NCBI GenBank assembly: GCA_948474755.1
Contig: CAOLHI010001474.1
Location: forward strand, 1-64,000
Length of the DNA stretch: 64,000 nt
Source of the DNA: Ctenosaura bakeri
Lineage: Eukaryota; Chordata; Lepidosauria; Squamata; Iguanidae
Direction of reading: 5' to 3'
Shown here: piece by piece, positions 23,706-35,616 of the stretch
How the letters are laid out: each line of letters opens with the position of its first letter
Numbering within the stretch: position 1 is the stretch's first letter
The notes under the pieces: generated by a model
Told to the model about the DNA's origin: nothing
The model's input: the letters and a program-made list of their open reading frames with translations, nothing else
Databases searched by the model: none
Position numbers and translations under genes: made by a program

Positions 23706-23721
23706 GGCCCTCCCTCCTCTG
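23706..23721. repeat. Target-site duplication, right copy
   Basis: Exact match to 23465-23480. Confidence 0.85.
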
Positions 23722-23874
23722 AGAGGGGCAGCAAACGCAGGGACTGCTCCTGGGCGGCAAAACCCCTGTCGCTACGCCACTTTTTTGAACTTTTCACAGC
23801 TTACAACCAGGTTGTGTGGCCAAAAGCCGCCACCGTGTGGTCAAGATGTCAATATTCATAGGGAAGAACAAATG

Positions 23875-25540
23875 TTTTTTTTTAATGAAGTTTACATTAA
23901 ATATAAAAAACCCCTTCCCCACTTCCATCTTTTCTCCAATTGAATCTGCATGCATACATGCATATTTTAGCTATAACAGCAGTCTTTCATTATTACATTG
24001 TACATCTTACATTAACGCATTACTACTTGTAACATATCTTATACGTTATTTATTTTCATTGTTACTTTTTATATTATTTCTTTATCCAATCCAATACTTC
24101 TCTCCATTCCCTTTCAAAGTTCTTGATAGGTTTATTTTTCAATAAGAGTGCTAATTTTTCTGTTTCTACCATATCCAGTACCCTGAGTTTCCATTCTTTT
24201 ATATCTACATATTCCCTTTTTTTCCAGTATTGTGCATATGTCAATCTTGCAGCAGTTGCCATATATAACAACATCTTCTGATGACATTTCTTTTTTTTTG
24301 CCCCAACATATTTAACAAATAAAACTGGCTTCATCTCAAACTTAAAATCATACATTCTTTGGATTTCATCATGAATTTCTTTCCAGATTTTCTTTGCTAT
24401 CTTACAGGTCCACCACATATGAAAAAAAGATCCTTCCTTTTCATCAAATTCCCAACATCTCGCATTCCCATTTTTTGTTATATACCATCTACGTAACATT
24501 TTATAAAAAATTTCTCTCAATTTTAAATTTGGTATTTTATGTCTGTTTTCCATGTATCATACTCTATTGGATGACCGATATTTTGTGCTCATCTTATCAC
24601 ATTATCTTTTACAGTCTCAGATTCCATTTCTCTTTGCAATAATAGTTTATACAATTCAGAAATTCTCTTTTTCTGGTCCCCTTTCATCAATATATCTTGT
24701 TCATTTTCTTTCCTTTCAAATCCATATAATTTTTGGTCCATCTTGAATCTTTCTTTTAATTGTCTCCTTCAGAACCAATTAAATTCATGTCCTAAAGCTT
24801 TTAATTCTTCTTCTGTGCACATTCTTGGCTTACCTCTTTCCCATTTCAACAATTCTTGGTAGGTCAATAGGTTCCCTTGTTTTGTTGGAGCAATTTTGTA
24901 AGCTTCTTGGGGTGAAGTCCACATCGGAAATTTATGCTGTATTTGTAGCCACGCTTTTAGTAATGTCTTTCAGATACAATGAGTACTAAACTCTATATTC
25001 ACCTTTGTTTTATCATGACACAAGTATCGTGCCAATCAAATCTATTATTTGTTCCTTCCACTTCTTTTATTGTTGTATCTTCTACTTGTATCTCATTTTT
25101 GATTATATCTAAACAACTTGCTTGATAATAAATTTTCAGTGATGGCACCTCAAATCCTCATCTCGCCTTTACATCTTGTAGTGTTTTAAATCTTATTCTT
25201 GGTTTTTTCCCTTGCCAAATACATTTTCGCAGCTCTTTTTCCCAGTCTTTAAATATTTTCTCCCTTCCTATTACTGGTAAATTCTGGAAGAGAAACATTA
25301 GCTTTGGTAATAAAGATATTTTAAAAGCATTTATTCTTCCTAGAAGAGATAAGTGTCCATTTTTCAATTTTACTTTGAATCTCTTTCCCGGTCTTCAAAT
25401 AATTGTTATCAAATAGTTCCTGGTTTTTGTTATTATTATTCCCAGATATATATTTTTTGTTATTTGATATCCAGATCTTTTTTCCAATTCTGCTTGTTCC
25501 TTTTTTGCTATATTTAACATCATCATCATCTTTTCTCTAT
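23875..25540 (-). mobile_element. L1 LINE, 3' part of ORF2 with poly(A) tail
   Basis: The minus strand encodes the end of an L1 ORF2: LSLLGRINAFKISLLPKLMF (25367-25158 frame), then GSFFHMWWTCKIAKKIWKEI and a C-terminus ending NFEREWREVLDWIKK (24553-24074). Stops and frameshifts separate the pieces. A T-run at 23875-23883 is the poly(A) tail on the plus strand. It is 5'-truncated near 25540. Confidence 0.85.
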
Positions 25541-25785
25541 CCCTCTATCCACCCAGCCAGGAGGGTGTGTCTTTAGAATAAAACACGGGGAAGAAGAGCT
25601 TCCTCCCATGCTGGGTGGATAGAATACTTCTTTTGAAACCCAGCTTCCCAGCTTTGCCCTCTTGGCCATTGGCTTTGTCCAAGGATATACAGGTAGTGAC
25701 TGTGACCATGGCCAAGGGGGTCTTTACCCAGCTGAAGCAGTTGCACTATCTATGGCCATTTCGGGGAAAAAAAGACCTGGTTAGG

Positions 25786-26005
25786 ATGAGATGCAACTTA
25801 GTTGCATGACCACTCAATAGCATCACCTCAGTTGTGGAACTCTCTGCCAAGGTAAGCCAAACTGGCTTTCTTCTTATTGGGCTTCCAGCCCACAAGCAGT
25901 GCTGTGTTGCTTTTTGGTCCTTAAAACTTGGATTTATTTTGGGAACTGTTTTAACTATGTATTTTTGAAACCTGTTTTTAATTTGCTTTTAAAGAATGTT
26001 TAGAA
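25786..26005 (+). mobile_element. L2-type LINE 3' end
   Basis: TTGTGGAACTCTCTGCCAAG, followed by GCTTCCAGCC and a T-rich end with AACTGTTTTAACTATG, matches the usual layout of reptile L2 3' ends (the TGGAACTCCCTGCC word encodes the ORF2 C-terminus). The spacer before it, 25541-25785, holds nothing I recognise. Confidence 0.55.
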
Positions 26006-26009
26006 AAAA

Positions 26010-26420
26010 GGATCAAGGGGTTTTAGGAGACCACAAGCTAAACGTTAGTCACAGTGTGAGGTGGTGGCCAGAGTGGCCAATGAAATTTCCAGCTGCATCA
26101 ACATAAGTGTAGCAACCAGGTCAAGGGAAGTAATGGTGCCCCCTCTATTCTACTTTGGTCAGATCCCACCTGGAATTCTGTGTCCAGTTCTGGGCACCAC
26201 ATTTCCAGAAGAATATTAATAGGCTGGGTGTTCAGAGAAAGGCAACCAAGAGGATCACAGTTCTTGTGAGGAATAACTGAGGGAGCTCAATATGTTTAGC
26301 CTAGAAAAGATTGTAGCTATCTTTAAATATCTGAATGAATGTCATATAGAAAATGAAGCAAATTTGTTTTCTTCTGTTCTAGAGACTAGAACATGAGCCA
26401 ATTACAAATTACAAGAAAAT
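26010..26420 (+). mobile_element. CR1 LINE copy g
   Basis: Plus-strand CR1 from the FIDHKL region through [11 protein letters not shown] and on to the LSLEK region, broken by stops. Positions 26031-26257 are the inverted near-identical partner of fragment f at 23481-23707. Confidence 0.85.
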
Positions 26421-26439
26421 ATCATATCATTCTACTGAC

Positions 26440-27117
26440 TCATGCTCATCATGTGGTCTGCTAAGACTCCTAGGTCTTTTTCACATATACTGTGGTCAAG
26501 CCAGGTGGCACTCATCTGTGCATTTCAATTTTTTTGTCCAAATGTAGTACCTTACACTTCTCTCTGTTAAAATTCGTTTTTTTAATGCTTTGGCTGAGCC
26601 CTCTAATCTGTCAAGGTCATTTTGAATTCTGATCCTGCCCTCTAGGGTGTTAGCTACCCCTCTGAATTTGGTGTCATCTGCAAATTTGATAAGAATGTCC
26701 TCTATTCCCTCATCCAAATCATTGGTAGAGATGTTGAATATCACTTGGCCCATGACAGAACACTTTGGCACCCCCCATCACTTCTCCAGGATGAAGAGGA
26801 GCCATTGGTGAACACCCTTTGAGTTTGGTTGGTCAACCAGTTACAAATCCACCTAACCAGCATTGTCTAGCCTAAATTTTACTAGCTTGTTTGCAAGAAG
26901 ATCATGGAGGACCTTGTCAAAGGCCTCACTGAAGTCAAGATATGCTATGTCCACAGCATTCCCTTCATCTACCAAACTAGTAACTATCAAAAAAAAAAAT
27001 ATTCATCTCACATTACTTGTTTTTGAGAAGCCCTTGTTGACTTTTAGTGATCACATTATTCTTTCGAAGTGCTTACAGACTGTTAGTTTAATGATCTGAT
27101 CTAGAATCTTTCCTAGT
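26440..27117 (-). mobile_element. CR1 LINE copy h
   Basis: Minus-strand CR1 RT with KCSVMGQVIFNI (the damaged [15 protein letters not shown] block), the catalytic FADDTKFRGVANT and, further upstream, a RYGHSISFN-like block in broken frames. It has several stops and faces copy g head to head, with a 20-bp gap. Confidence 0.85.
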
Positions 27118-27519
27118 ATATAATAGAATGCTAACCACTTTGTTTAAAAATCTTGGTATGTGACAATCCTGATTATGAAGTCAAGCAAGAGTATCATTAA
27201 TATGAAAATTGAAAATAAATGCTGCTAAGATACAGTCTTTGCCAAACCTCTTTGCGTGAAGGGATTGTCTCTGTAGGGGCAAAACTTGTACCTGTTCTAA
27301 CCTTCAAAGAAATTATGTATAAAGCACTTTCATAAGAGATAGAAATCTCAGGTCAGTATTTGTCTTTGGCAGCTTTTCCCATATATAGTGCCTGTTTCTG
27401 TCCCCAAAAACAAAAGTAGAGGGAAGAAGCAAAAATAGCCAGTCTAAGAAAAACTCCTTCTAGATTAGCAGAGATAGCTACACACAGCTATGGAAGCATG
27501 CCTAGCAGCAGAGAACACC
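27118..27519. other. No recognisable gene
   Basis: AT-rich. The 17-bp word ATAATAGAATGCTAACC at 27119-27135 also occurs in the fold-back at 23036-23161. Otherwise nothing recognised. Confidence 0.3.
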
Positions 27520-27825
27520 ATTAGCAGCACAAGTTACTAAGCCAGTAACACTCACCGACTCCAAGTTGTAATCTTCCAGTATGGAGGCTCTTTATTCTTT
27601 GTTACAACATATATACAATATTTACAAAGTTCAGACAGCAATCCAGCATACCTAGCTTGCTCTATCCAGCAGAGCCCCTTCAGGCAATGTGTTCAGTGTT
27701 GACTGGGATTGTGCTACCTTTACACAGACACCTAGCCAATCCTGGCCAACCCTTGTATTGTCTACACCTGGCGCTCATCAGCTTGACTCAGCACAAACTC
27801 AGGTTGAGTCACATTCCTTTCCACA
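27520..27825 (-). mobile_element. Putative solo LTR fragment
   Basis: Read on the minus strand it begins TGTGGAAAGGAATGTGACTC at 27825. It later has a TATATATGTTG stretch and AATAAAGAGCCTCC near 27588, followed by a U5-like segment. The order TG start, TATA, AATAAA suits an LTR. The right end and a target duplication could not be fixed, and no coding region is present. Confidence 0.4.
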
Positions 27826-27879
27826 GGTGCACTTAACAGTTAAAGCAATTAAAGCAACATGACATCTCGTTCACAAAGT

Positions 27880-28023
27880 ATTTTCTAGAGGTTTGATCCA
27901 ACCATCTCTCACAGTTTATAGTATCCAAAGCTGCACTCAAATCAATAAAGGCTACAAAAAGCTGTCTGCCCTGTGTAGAATACTTTGTTTTGAGATGTTG
28001 TAATATAAAACAGTTATCCATTA
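27880..28023 (-). pseudogene. LINE reverse transcriptase remnant, downstream half
   Basis: The minus-strand frame reads MDNCFILQHLKTKYS and LFVAFIDLSAALDTI, the conserved block that follows GFRKGxS in Jockey-group RTs (compare GFREGRSTIDQCLVLHHL near 10150). It is cut at 28023 by the Helitron-like element. The upstream half is at 29107-29216. After 27900 the frame decays. Confidence 0.75.
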
Positions 28024-29106
28024 CTAGCGTATTTACCTGACATTGCCCAGGATTTTATTTTCCTCTTAAGAAGTCACCAAACTATCTTCTCCAGTACTTG
28101 TAACTTTTCCCCATATTTCCCAATGCAATCTGTATTCAGAGTTATTTACATACACAGTTTGGGTTCCTGAGGGAATACACTCTCCTCCTCCTCCTTGCTA
28201 TTAGGCCTTGTCTCCGTAGCAACTGGCTATTCTAGTACCTGTAACTTATCCCCATATTCCCCAATCCAATCGGTATTCAGAGTTGTTAACATACAGAGGT
28301 TGGGTTCCTAAGGGAATACACTCTCCTCCTCCTCCTTGCTATTAGGCCTTGTCTCCGTAGCAACTGGCTATTCTAGTACCTGTAACTTATCCCCATATTC
28401 CCCAATCTATTTGGTATTCAGAGTTGTTAACATACAGAGGTTGGGTTCCTAAGGGAATACACTGTCCTCCTCCTCCTCCTCCTTGCTGTTAGGCCTTATC
28501 TCCATAGCAACTGGCCTATTCTAGTACCTGTAACTTATCTCCATATTCCCCAATCCCATCTGTGTTCTGACTCTTTCCCTGTTTTTTTGTAGTTGGCTGT
28601 CATGCTGCTCTGTGGTCTCTGTTGCACATGATGTCCCTGCTTTTTCTTTTGATTTTTGATGTAATGCTGATCTGTGTTGTCTGGTGATGTTGATGTACTG
28701 GCTTTTGATTTTTTTGCTTTCTGTTGAATTTATGCAATGGCTTTACATTTTTCTGGAAGCATTTTTTGTTTTGAATTTCAAATTTAAGATTCCTCACATA
28801 TGGAACCCATACATGTTTGTAACTATGTTGTGTATGTCACTTTAATTTATCTCACATATGTTTTGTGGCGTCCTTATTGATGGTAGGCCTTGTCTCCATA
28901 GCAACCAACTAGGGCCAAGAGGTCTCCAGCTGAGAATTCTAAAGGCCCCTTCTTGAACTTCCAACTCCAGGATTCCATAGGCTCTTCACAGTCAGCCAAT
29001 CATATGAGGTCTTCTTGCCTCACACAGCCAATTATATGGGGTCTTCATCTGCCTGACACGGACAAACAGACAAACTCACTCACAAATTTGACCTTTATAT
29101 AGTAGA
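28024..29106 (-). mobile_element. Helitron-like element, 1,083 bp, inserted between A and T of a LINE
   Basis: On the minus strand the element starts TCTACTATATAAAGGTC (29106) and ends ACGCTAG (28024). The host A precedes the TC, and the host T follows the CTAG. Helitrons have 5' TC, 3' CTRR and insert between A and T without duplicating the target. Removing the element joins GGGCAATCCA to TAATGGATAAC and restores an in-frame G-Q-S-I-M-D-N-C, the same spacing as in the LINE at 10150. A 4-bp stem (CCTG/CAGG) with an 8-nt loop lies 8 nt before the 3' CTAG, weaker than the usual Helitron hairpin. There is no Rep/helicase coding, so it is non-autonomous. Confidence 0.7.
28085..28560. repeat. Tandem repeat, about 3.3 units of about 147 bp
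   Basis: Units each carry TAGTACCTGTAACTTATCCC, GGTATTCAGAGTTGTTAAC, TTGGGTTCCTAAGGGAATAC, a CTC-rich stretch and TTAGGCCTTGTCTCC. The central units are almost identical and the outer ones more diverged. The CTC stretch varies in length. The array lies inside the Helitron-like element. Confidence 0.9.
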
Positions 29107-29216
29107 TGGATTGCCCTTTCCTAAATCCGACCTGTATGGAATTTTCTTCTGCCCAGTCCTCTAGTTTATGCAGGAAGTGCTTTGCATAAATTTTGTGTGG
29201 CATATTAATCAGGTCA
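29107..29216 (-). pseudogene. LINE reverse transcriptase remnant, upstream half
   Basis: The minus-strand translation gives DLINMPHKIYAKHFLHKLED, then WAEENSIQVGFRKGQS, matching the RT block before GRST. It continues in frame at 28023 once the intervening element is removed. Confidence 0.75.
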
Positions 29217-29439
29217 AAAGTCAAAAAGAATAAACAACATTATCTGTCACTAAAGTTACAAAATATGTTGTGATAAACAAAGAGAAAGAAAAAAGAAGAA
29301 AAAGTACTTCTGATTTGCGTATCAACAGCTATATGTAACAACCTTCCCTCAACCTCTCTGATTTCCCTACTAGGACACATACTTCTTTCTCTTATTACTA
29401 CATTACTAATAGTCAAATCCAACAATAGTCAGATCATCT

Positions 29440-30245
29440 TTATCTTTCTTCAAAGAGTCCATAAGGGGTTTCCACTCTTCAAGGAACCTTCCTAATGACC
29501 CATCTTGAATTTGTCCGTCTCAGTCTGTCCATCTCAGCCAAGTCCATCGCTTCTGCCATCCATTCATCTGCAGCTGGTATTGCTGAATCTTTCCATTTCT
29601 GCATGTATGTTAATCTACTTGCAGTGACCATATAGTGCAATTGTCTTCCATGATCTAACTGTATGTCCATAAGCCACAAAGGAAAATAGCGCAGGCTTCA
29701 TTTGTAGATTTCTTTTCTCTGCAACAGTGTATGTATTTGCTTCCATTTTTTAGCTTTCTTGCCAGACCACAAAGCATGATAAAAAGTCTCTTGTTTTCCA
29801 CACTTCCCACATATATTAACCACATTTTTTTTTACATGTTAGACAGTTTCTCAGGAGTCATATACCAACAATACATTATTTTGTAAACATTCTCTTTGGG
29901 AACATAATAAAGTACATTTTAAACTCTTTGTCCACATATATCCCAATTGTTCCATCTGTACCGTATACCTAAAATTTGTAGCCCGTTTAACCATACAGTC
30001 TTTAACCTGTTCTTCCATGTCAATTTTCAAAAAAGCATATATATATCTTACTGATAAAATGTTCATCATCCGTACATAGTTGTTTTTCAAACTCTGATTT
30101 GTCTTGTTCAATACCACATTCAGTTTTGTCTGTTTTAACCCTATCAAACAGTTATATGTATGAAAAGCACTGAAAGGTAAATTCTTCTGAAGACAACTGG
30201 CTTTTACCTTTAATTTTATATTAAGCTTGAGAAAATATTCAAAGT
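29440..30245 (-). mobile_element. L1 LINE, ORF2 C-terminal fragment
   Basis: Minus-strand frames carry HALWSGKKAKKW-like and LHYMVTASRLTYMQKWKDS, with MAEAMDLAEMDRL after that. This is the same layout as the L1 C-terminus at 24553-24074 (LLYMATAARLTYAQYWKKRE, VLDMVETEKLALL). Stops break it. An upstream frame (30255-29851) covers the preceding ORF2 part. Confidence 0.7.
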
Positions 30246-31467
30246 TTGATGGCACTGTTAAACCGGCTCCTTGTAGAGGGTGCTTCTCAGCCTGGCCACA
30301 AGAGGGCTCCTTCAGCTAATTCAAACAGGCTTCCAGCAGTTTTTCACATGCAGAAAGTTTTCACAGAAACCTGTTCAAGCCTAACCTGCTGCCACTCAGG
30401 ATGGGCCCCCTTCCTCCAGGGGCACTTTGGATAAGATGGTCTCTATTCAGTGTCTTCCTGGAAAAAGGAAGGCTGTTTCTCCTTTATGCCTTTCTGAGGA
30501 TTTGGATTGTGACTCTAGTTCTGAGTCCCTGCTCCTGGGTGGGGATAGACAGAAGTTGTTTAGGGGGAGGATGCTATTGTTTCTGACAAGGATGAAGGGG
30601 ATGGTTGGACTTGGGTTCCAGTCAGGATGAACCTTCTGATTGTTGATATCTTTCAGAGGATGTTATTCCCTTGTTGTCCAAGGCCTTTGCAGCACTGGAA
30701 TTTTCCTCTTCTAAGACAGGTTCAGACGTTCAATGTGAGGAGACTTCTTTTGAACTGAGTAAGAGGGGCACTTCTGTGTTGTGCCAACCAACATTTTCAG
30801 TGAGACAAATACAATTTCCACAGTGTTTCTCCAGCGGATAAGATCTGAATGGACTACTCTGCAAAGCAAGAAGGAAACCCTGGTGGCTGAAAGGTTTTGT
30901 TCACCAGGCAAACAGATAGATTACAGATAGACTTAAACTTGATGATACAAAATAAGATAAGTTAATGCCTAGACTTTGATTATTTAGGTGAATCTTTAGG
31001 CCAGGATTTCATTTCAAACTTTGGTCTGTGAACATGCCAAAATTGACATTCAGTTCTTTTGAGTGTCAACTGAGTTCCATGGAAACCAACAGAATATATA
31101 TATGAGTTACCCAGTAACCAAAACCAGGGGCATATAATTATAAGACAAAATGACTTTCTCCTCAGTGTTGAAGGAAAAACAGTGAATTTGCATTGTGAAT
31201 TCTCCATGCCAAAGGATGTTATTTCTTTTATGTTCTCCATTTGGCCAGTGGGTGGTCAGTTTTCCTGTAAACTTTCATATTTTTCCCTGTATTAATTGAC
31301 ATCCAATTGAGCAAATTTTGTTTGAACCAAAAATTCAAGTATGGCCTGTTAATTTTACAGGCTATATAAACATGTCAAAGTTTTTCTGATAGCTGAAAGT
31401 ATTTTAACTGGTTTAAAAAAAACCACACCCTTATGCAACAGTTCAGTAAAGCACACATAATGCACTG
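30246..31467. other. No recognisable feature
   Basis: Short open frames only (up to 86 codons) with no motif. Confidence 0.35.
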
Positions 31468-31694
31468 TAATTATGTGCCTTCAAGTCATTTCTGACTTAT
31501 GGTGACTTTAAGGTTGAACCCATCATGAAATTTTCTTGGCAGAATTTTTTTTTTTTGGGGGGGGTGCCCTTGCCTTTCTCTGAGGCTGAGAGAGTATGAG
31601 TTGCACAAAGTCACCCAGTGGGGTTCCATGGCCTAGCAGGGATTCAAACTCTAGTCTTCCAGTGTCCAAATCCAGCACTCAAACCATGCTGGCC
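31468..31694 (-). mobile_element. tRNA-type SINE, nearly complete
   Basis: Minus orientation: TATGTGCCTTCAAGTCATTT (tail complement), TTCTTGGCAGAA, CTGAGGCTGAGAGAG, CAAAGTCACCCAGTGG, GGGATTCAAACTC (box B complement), CCAGCACTCAAACCATGCTGGC (head). An expanded T/G run at 31540-31563 lies in the middle. Confidence 0.8.
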
Positions 31695-33559
31695 TGAATA
31701 TTATTCACAGTTCTGATTTAAGTATTCAGAGAGAGAGAGAGAGAGAAAACCCTCACACATGATGAATCTGTGACTTACAAGGCTATTTTTATGTAGATAT
31801 TAAAGGGAACAATATGAAGGCACAGAAGACATATTAATTTTAGTATGCCTGAAAGCTGTAGGCATGTAAGCTTTTGATGGATAATAATCCCAAATCAAGA
31901 TAATTACAACTACTGTCCTCAAATTTGTTAATACTGCATTTACTCTAGTTGCCCAGAATATAATGGAGTCATTCATTTTGACTGATGAATTTTTTGAACA
32001 TATATATAAACATGGAAATTCTTCACACAGAAAACTTTTTCCACTCCACAGCATTAATTTCCACTTTACATTGCAAAGAGGAATTCCACAGGCTTAGCAA
32101 AAATAAAACAGGTAATGTTGTTTGTTGTTCTATTTAGTTGAGCTTGTAGAATTCCTCATTTGGTCTGTATTTCCCTCCAGCGGTCTAAAAACATAAGACC
32201 ATCAACACACTATTGAAGGCACACAACAATGTTGTGGTTAACTGCCATCAAGTCAACTTTGAATTACAAAGACCTTATGAATGAGAGACCTCGAAGATAC
32301 CTTGCTGATTTCTTAAAAAACTCAACACATAGTGTACTGTAGCTAAAAAGGACCTATAGCAGGGAGGCTGTAAGGCTTTCTGAACTCTGGGCTCCTGTAT
32401 CTGCTTATCAAAATGTACCAAAATGCACTATAGCTGGTCATGGTAAAGAAAGGATATTTCATGCAGCAATGTTGTGGAACCAAATCTAGCTATTGTGGAT
32501 AACCAACCTTATATAATCAACTTTATAAGCACTAAGGACCTCCACAAATTTGACTTCAGCTGACTTCTGTTCAGCTGATGCAACACCTATATTTAATCTG
32601 TACCTTCATTTATGAAAGAATTGTCACATTGTCCTGAACTTTTGCACTAAACCAATTCAGGGTCCAGCATGCTTTGACCAAGGCCATGGGCAGATCTCTG
32701 TACAGCTAGTGGATTTTGTTTTTGATTTTCTTTAGTTCATTGTTTTGTCTTGGCTTTTGTTTACAGAGAGAAGATGTATAAAAACTATGTATGTATGCTT
32801 TAGTACCTCCTTTCTTCATTGAGCTCTTGGAATGTCTGTCTAGGTGGTCAATCTATTTTCAGAGACAGTCTGAAAACCTTTTTGTCTATTTCCTCCATAC
32901 CCTATATTTTGTACTATATATTGTACTATATTTTGAGCTCTGGCCATGTCTGTGACATTTCAATGATCCTAATAAATTATATTACTTAAAAAAATTGATT
33001 GCAGAATGAAACAAGGGTTATCAGTTTCTGTGACCTCTTTGCTGCATTTTAAAAGAGATTCTAATAGACAGGAGAAGAAAAGAACCAAGACCCTAGAACT
33101 TCATTTGTATCAGGAGTAGCATAGGAATGTTTGACTAGTTACTGTAGGGCTTTATGTTCTTTTTCACTTTGGCTGAATATGACCTAACCTTTGAACTAGC
33201 AGCCTGAGGAAATGCCTACTTCTAAGTAATGCCTGCCTTCATGTATATGGTTCCTTTTCCTCAATGTAGACTGCTTTCTTAGAATAACAACTTTTCTTTT
33301 TAAAGATCTCCTCTTTCCGTGCTCTTTTCTTCTGCCCTTGTTTGGTATATGCGTGAGTGCACACATATAGGAGTCTCATCTCCCACAGGGAGTGAGAAGC
33401 TAAAGCCTCTTGCAGTCAGAGGTAGAAGTCTAAGTTAACTTCCCCAGTAAATTCCTGCTGAGTTACCCAGTCATGGAGATTGAATCAGTGGTGGCGGCAG
33501 CTAGTTGGTCTTCAGGGATCCTGCCTCCTGCTTGAGAGCAACAGACAGGATCATGTAAG
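31695..33559. other. No recognisable gene
   Basis: AT-rich DNA. Holds a (GA)n stretch at 31730-31746, a weak SINE tail trace on the minus strand near 32234-32285, and an AATAAATTATATT sequence near 32968 that could be a LINE 3' end. Confidence 0.35.
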
Positions 33560-34060
33560 ATCCTTAGAGATGTATAGGTGGCATTTGACTCCAGGAAAAA
33601 AATGTATAAAGTTTCTTCAAACAATTGTACAAAAAGGATGTTTTTCATATGTGATAAAGCAAAGAAGTTTTGGGGGATGACACACTGTTTGATGGAAGAA
33701 ATTCTCAAGGTGAAGATCCAATTGAAACATGAACTATTTTTATTGGGACTGTTGGATGATCAAATTAATAAGAATTTTGTAAGACTTATACAATGTATGA
33801 CTACAGTGGTGAGAATACTATATGAACAGAAAATGAAAGATCCCACTATGCCATCTCAGGATGGCTGGATATTGAAACTGGTAGAGATGGTGGAGATGAT
33901 CAACGTGCTGACTTTAATGAGAGAAATTTCTTTGAAGGAATTTCAGAAACAATGGGAAAAGGTTATAATGTTCTTAAGAAGAGTTGGGGAAGACGTGCAA
34001 CAATAGGATTTAAATAAGGTTAAAATGGTTATTGTAGTTATTTTTTTTAAAGTTTCTTAC
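33560..34060 (+). mobile_element. L1 LINE, ORF2 C-terminal end
   Basis: The frame 33578-34006 (142 codons) has FFICDKAKKFW, LFLLGLLDDQIN, TTVVRILYEQKMKD and a C-terminus FQKQWEKVIMFLRR. It corresponds to the C-terminus of the L1 copies at 24 kb and 29.5 kb. It is open throughout, but the upstream part is absent. Confidence 0.75.
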
Positions 34061-35411
34061 CTACCTTTCTAATGTGCTTTGTGTATGTGAGGGAGACTAA
34101 GAATGAGTGATTTAAAGATCAAATAAATAACTTTTATAGCTAGTTTACAAATGAGTGTTAAAATACAATCATCTTCAGAACCCCAGCTAACCCTCGGAAG
34201 CAGATCAGGGTATTCTGGAGGCATAAAGGAATGTATTCTGCCAGTAGTGTCTGTTTTGGTGGCAGACACACTGTTGCATTTCACCCTTAATCGTTTTTTG
34301 TCAATGACTAGAGGTGGCCCTCCACATTTGTGGCTTTGACTTTTACCAGTTAGATTATTTACAAGTTTCTCCAATCCTCCACCCCCACACACACACCTCA
34401 AGTGCTTCTTTTCTGGGGGAACCTTCCCTCTTGGTGGTTCTGATCAGGCTGCACAGCTCTTTGAAAACCCACCTCTGGTCCTCCTCCACCAGCCACTGTC
34501 TGGCCAGCTAAGGATGGTTTGCAACCTGATTTCTCAGCATCACAAACCTTCTCCCAGTGCCCCCCCCTCATATACCCAAGGAAGGAGATGTGCAAAAGAG
34601 AGGTAATATAAGTCTAACATACCAACCAACTCTCTCTTTTCCTTGACCTGGTTTGGATTCTGAATGCTTGCTCTGCCTAGCGTGCCTCAGCCCCCTTCCC
34701 ACAGACTCAAACATTTCATATTTTTGAGTTTTCTACTTCTGTGGGGTTCCTGCACCCCTAACCCTAGCTTATGTGGAGGGCTGTCTATGTTGCAGTTCAG
34801 GTAGTATGACAAGACAACATTTTATAAAGAGCAGAAAAGATGTGGTTTCCCAATTTTTATAGCTTTGTTCCACCTGAAGACAGAGATTTGCTTTTAAAAT
34901 TATAAGCCACCTTGGGTCCCAATTTTAGGAGAAAGGTGGAATGTGGAGGAGAAGGAGGAGTTGTTGTTACCACATTATCAGAAAAACTCAAAAGCCAATT
35001 GGCAGAGCTGTAGTCCTACCAACATTTGTGTCAGACCAATCCCATTAAACTCAGTGGGTCTTCATTCTGACTGGCAGGCATCAGAATTTCTGGAAGTATT
35101 ACAGTATAAGCTTACTCAGGTTTTAAGAACATTAGAGGATTAACGCAAGTGTTAGTTAACTGATTAACAATGGCATACAAAATAAATTGTAGATTTGTAG
35201 AATTTTGACTTTTTTAAAAAAAAATTGAAGTGCATTTCTGAGGAAAGTAGAAGAAAACAAGTTAGATCCAGAGCTAGATGTGCATGCTTTGAAACAAATA
35301 AAATCACTCGCTTCATAAGTGAAATCAAAGGAGAAATTACTCATTTCACAGGTGAGATTTCAATCATGACTAACTGAGATTTCATTGGTTTCAGACAGTG
35401 CATTGCACTCT
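34061..35411. other. No recognisable gene
   Basis: A weak L2-type 3' end is possible at 34860-34950 (TTATAAGCCACCTTGGGTCC...GAGAAAGGTGGAATG). Otherwise nothing recognised. Confidence 0.35.
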
Positions 35412-35616
35412 AAGAGCCAGTGCCGTACAGTGCTTTAAGCACTGGACTAAGATTTCATAAGGCAAGGTTGGAATCCCTGCTCACCTTAGGCAAGTCACAC
35501 TCTCTCAGCCATGGAAGAAAGAATGGCAAACCTCCTTTGAACATATCTTGCCAAGAAAACCCCATGTAGGCTCACCATAACTAGAAACCACTTTAAGTCA
35601 CAGAACAGTTACAACT
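35412..35616 (+). mobile_element. tRNA-type SINE, nearly complete
   Basis: The head has GAGCCAGTGCCGTACAGTGC and TTGGAATCCCTGC (box B region). The body has GGCAAGTCACACTCTCTCAG, GCAAACCTCC and CTTGCCAAGAAAACCCCATG. The tail region has CACCATAACTAGAAACC. Confidence 0.8.

Noticed and set aside
28085..28560. CRISPR-like array
   Set aside because: The units are 147 bp long and similar over their whole length, with no unique spacers. It is a tandem repeat in a vertebrate genome.
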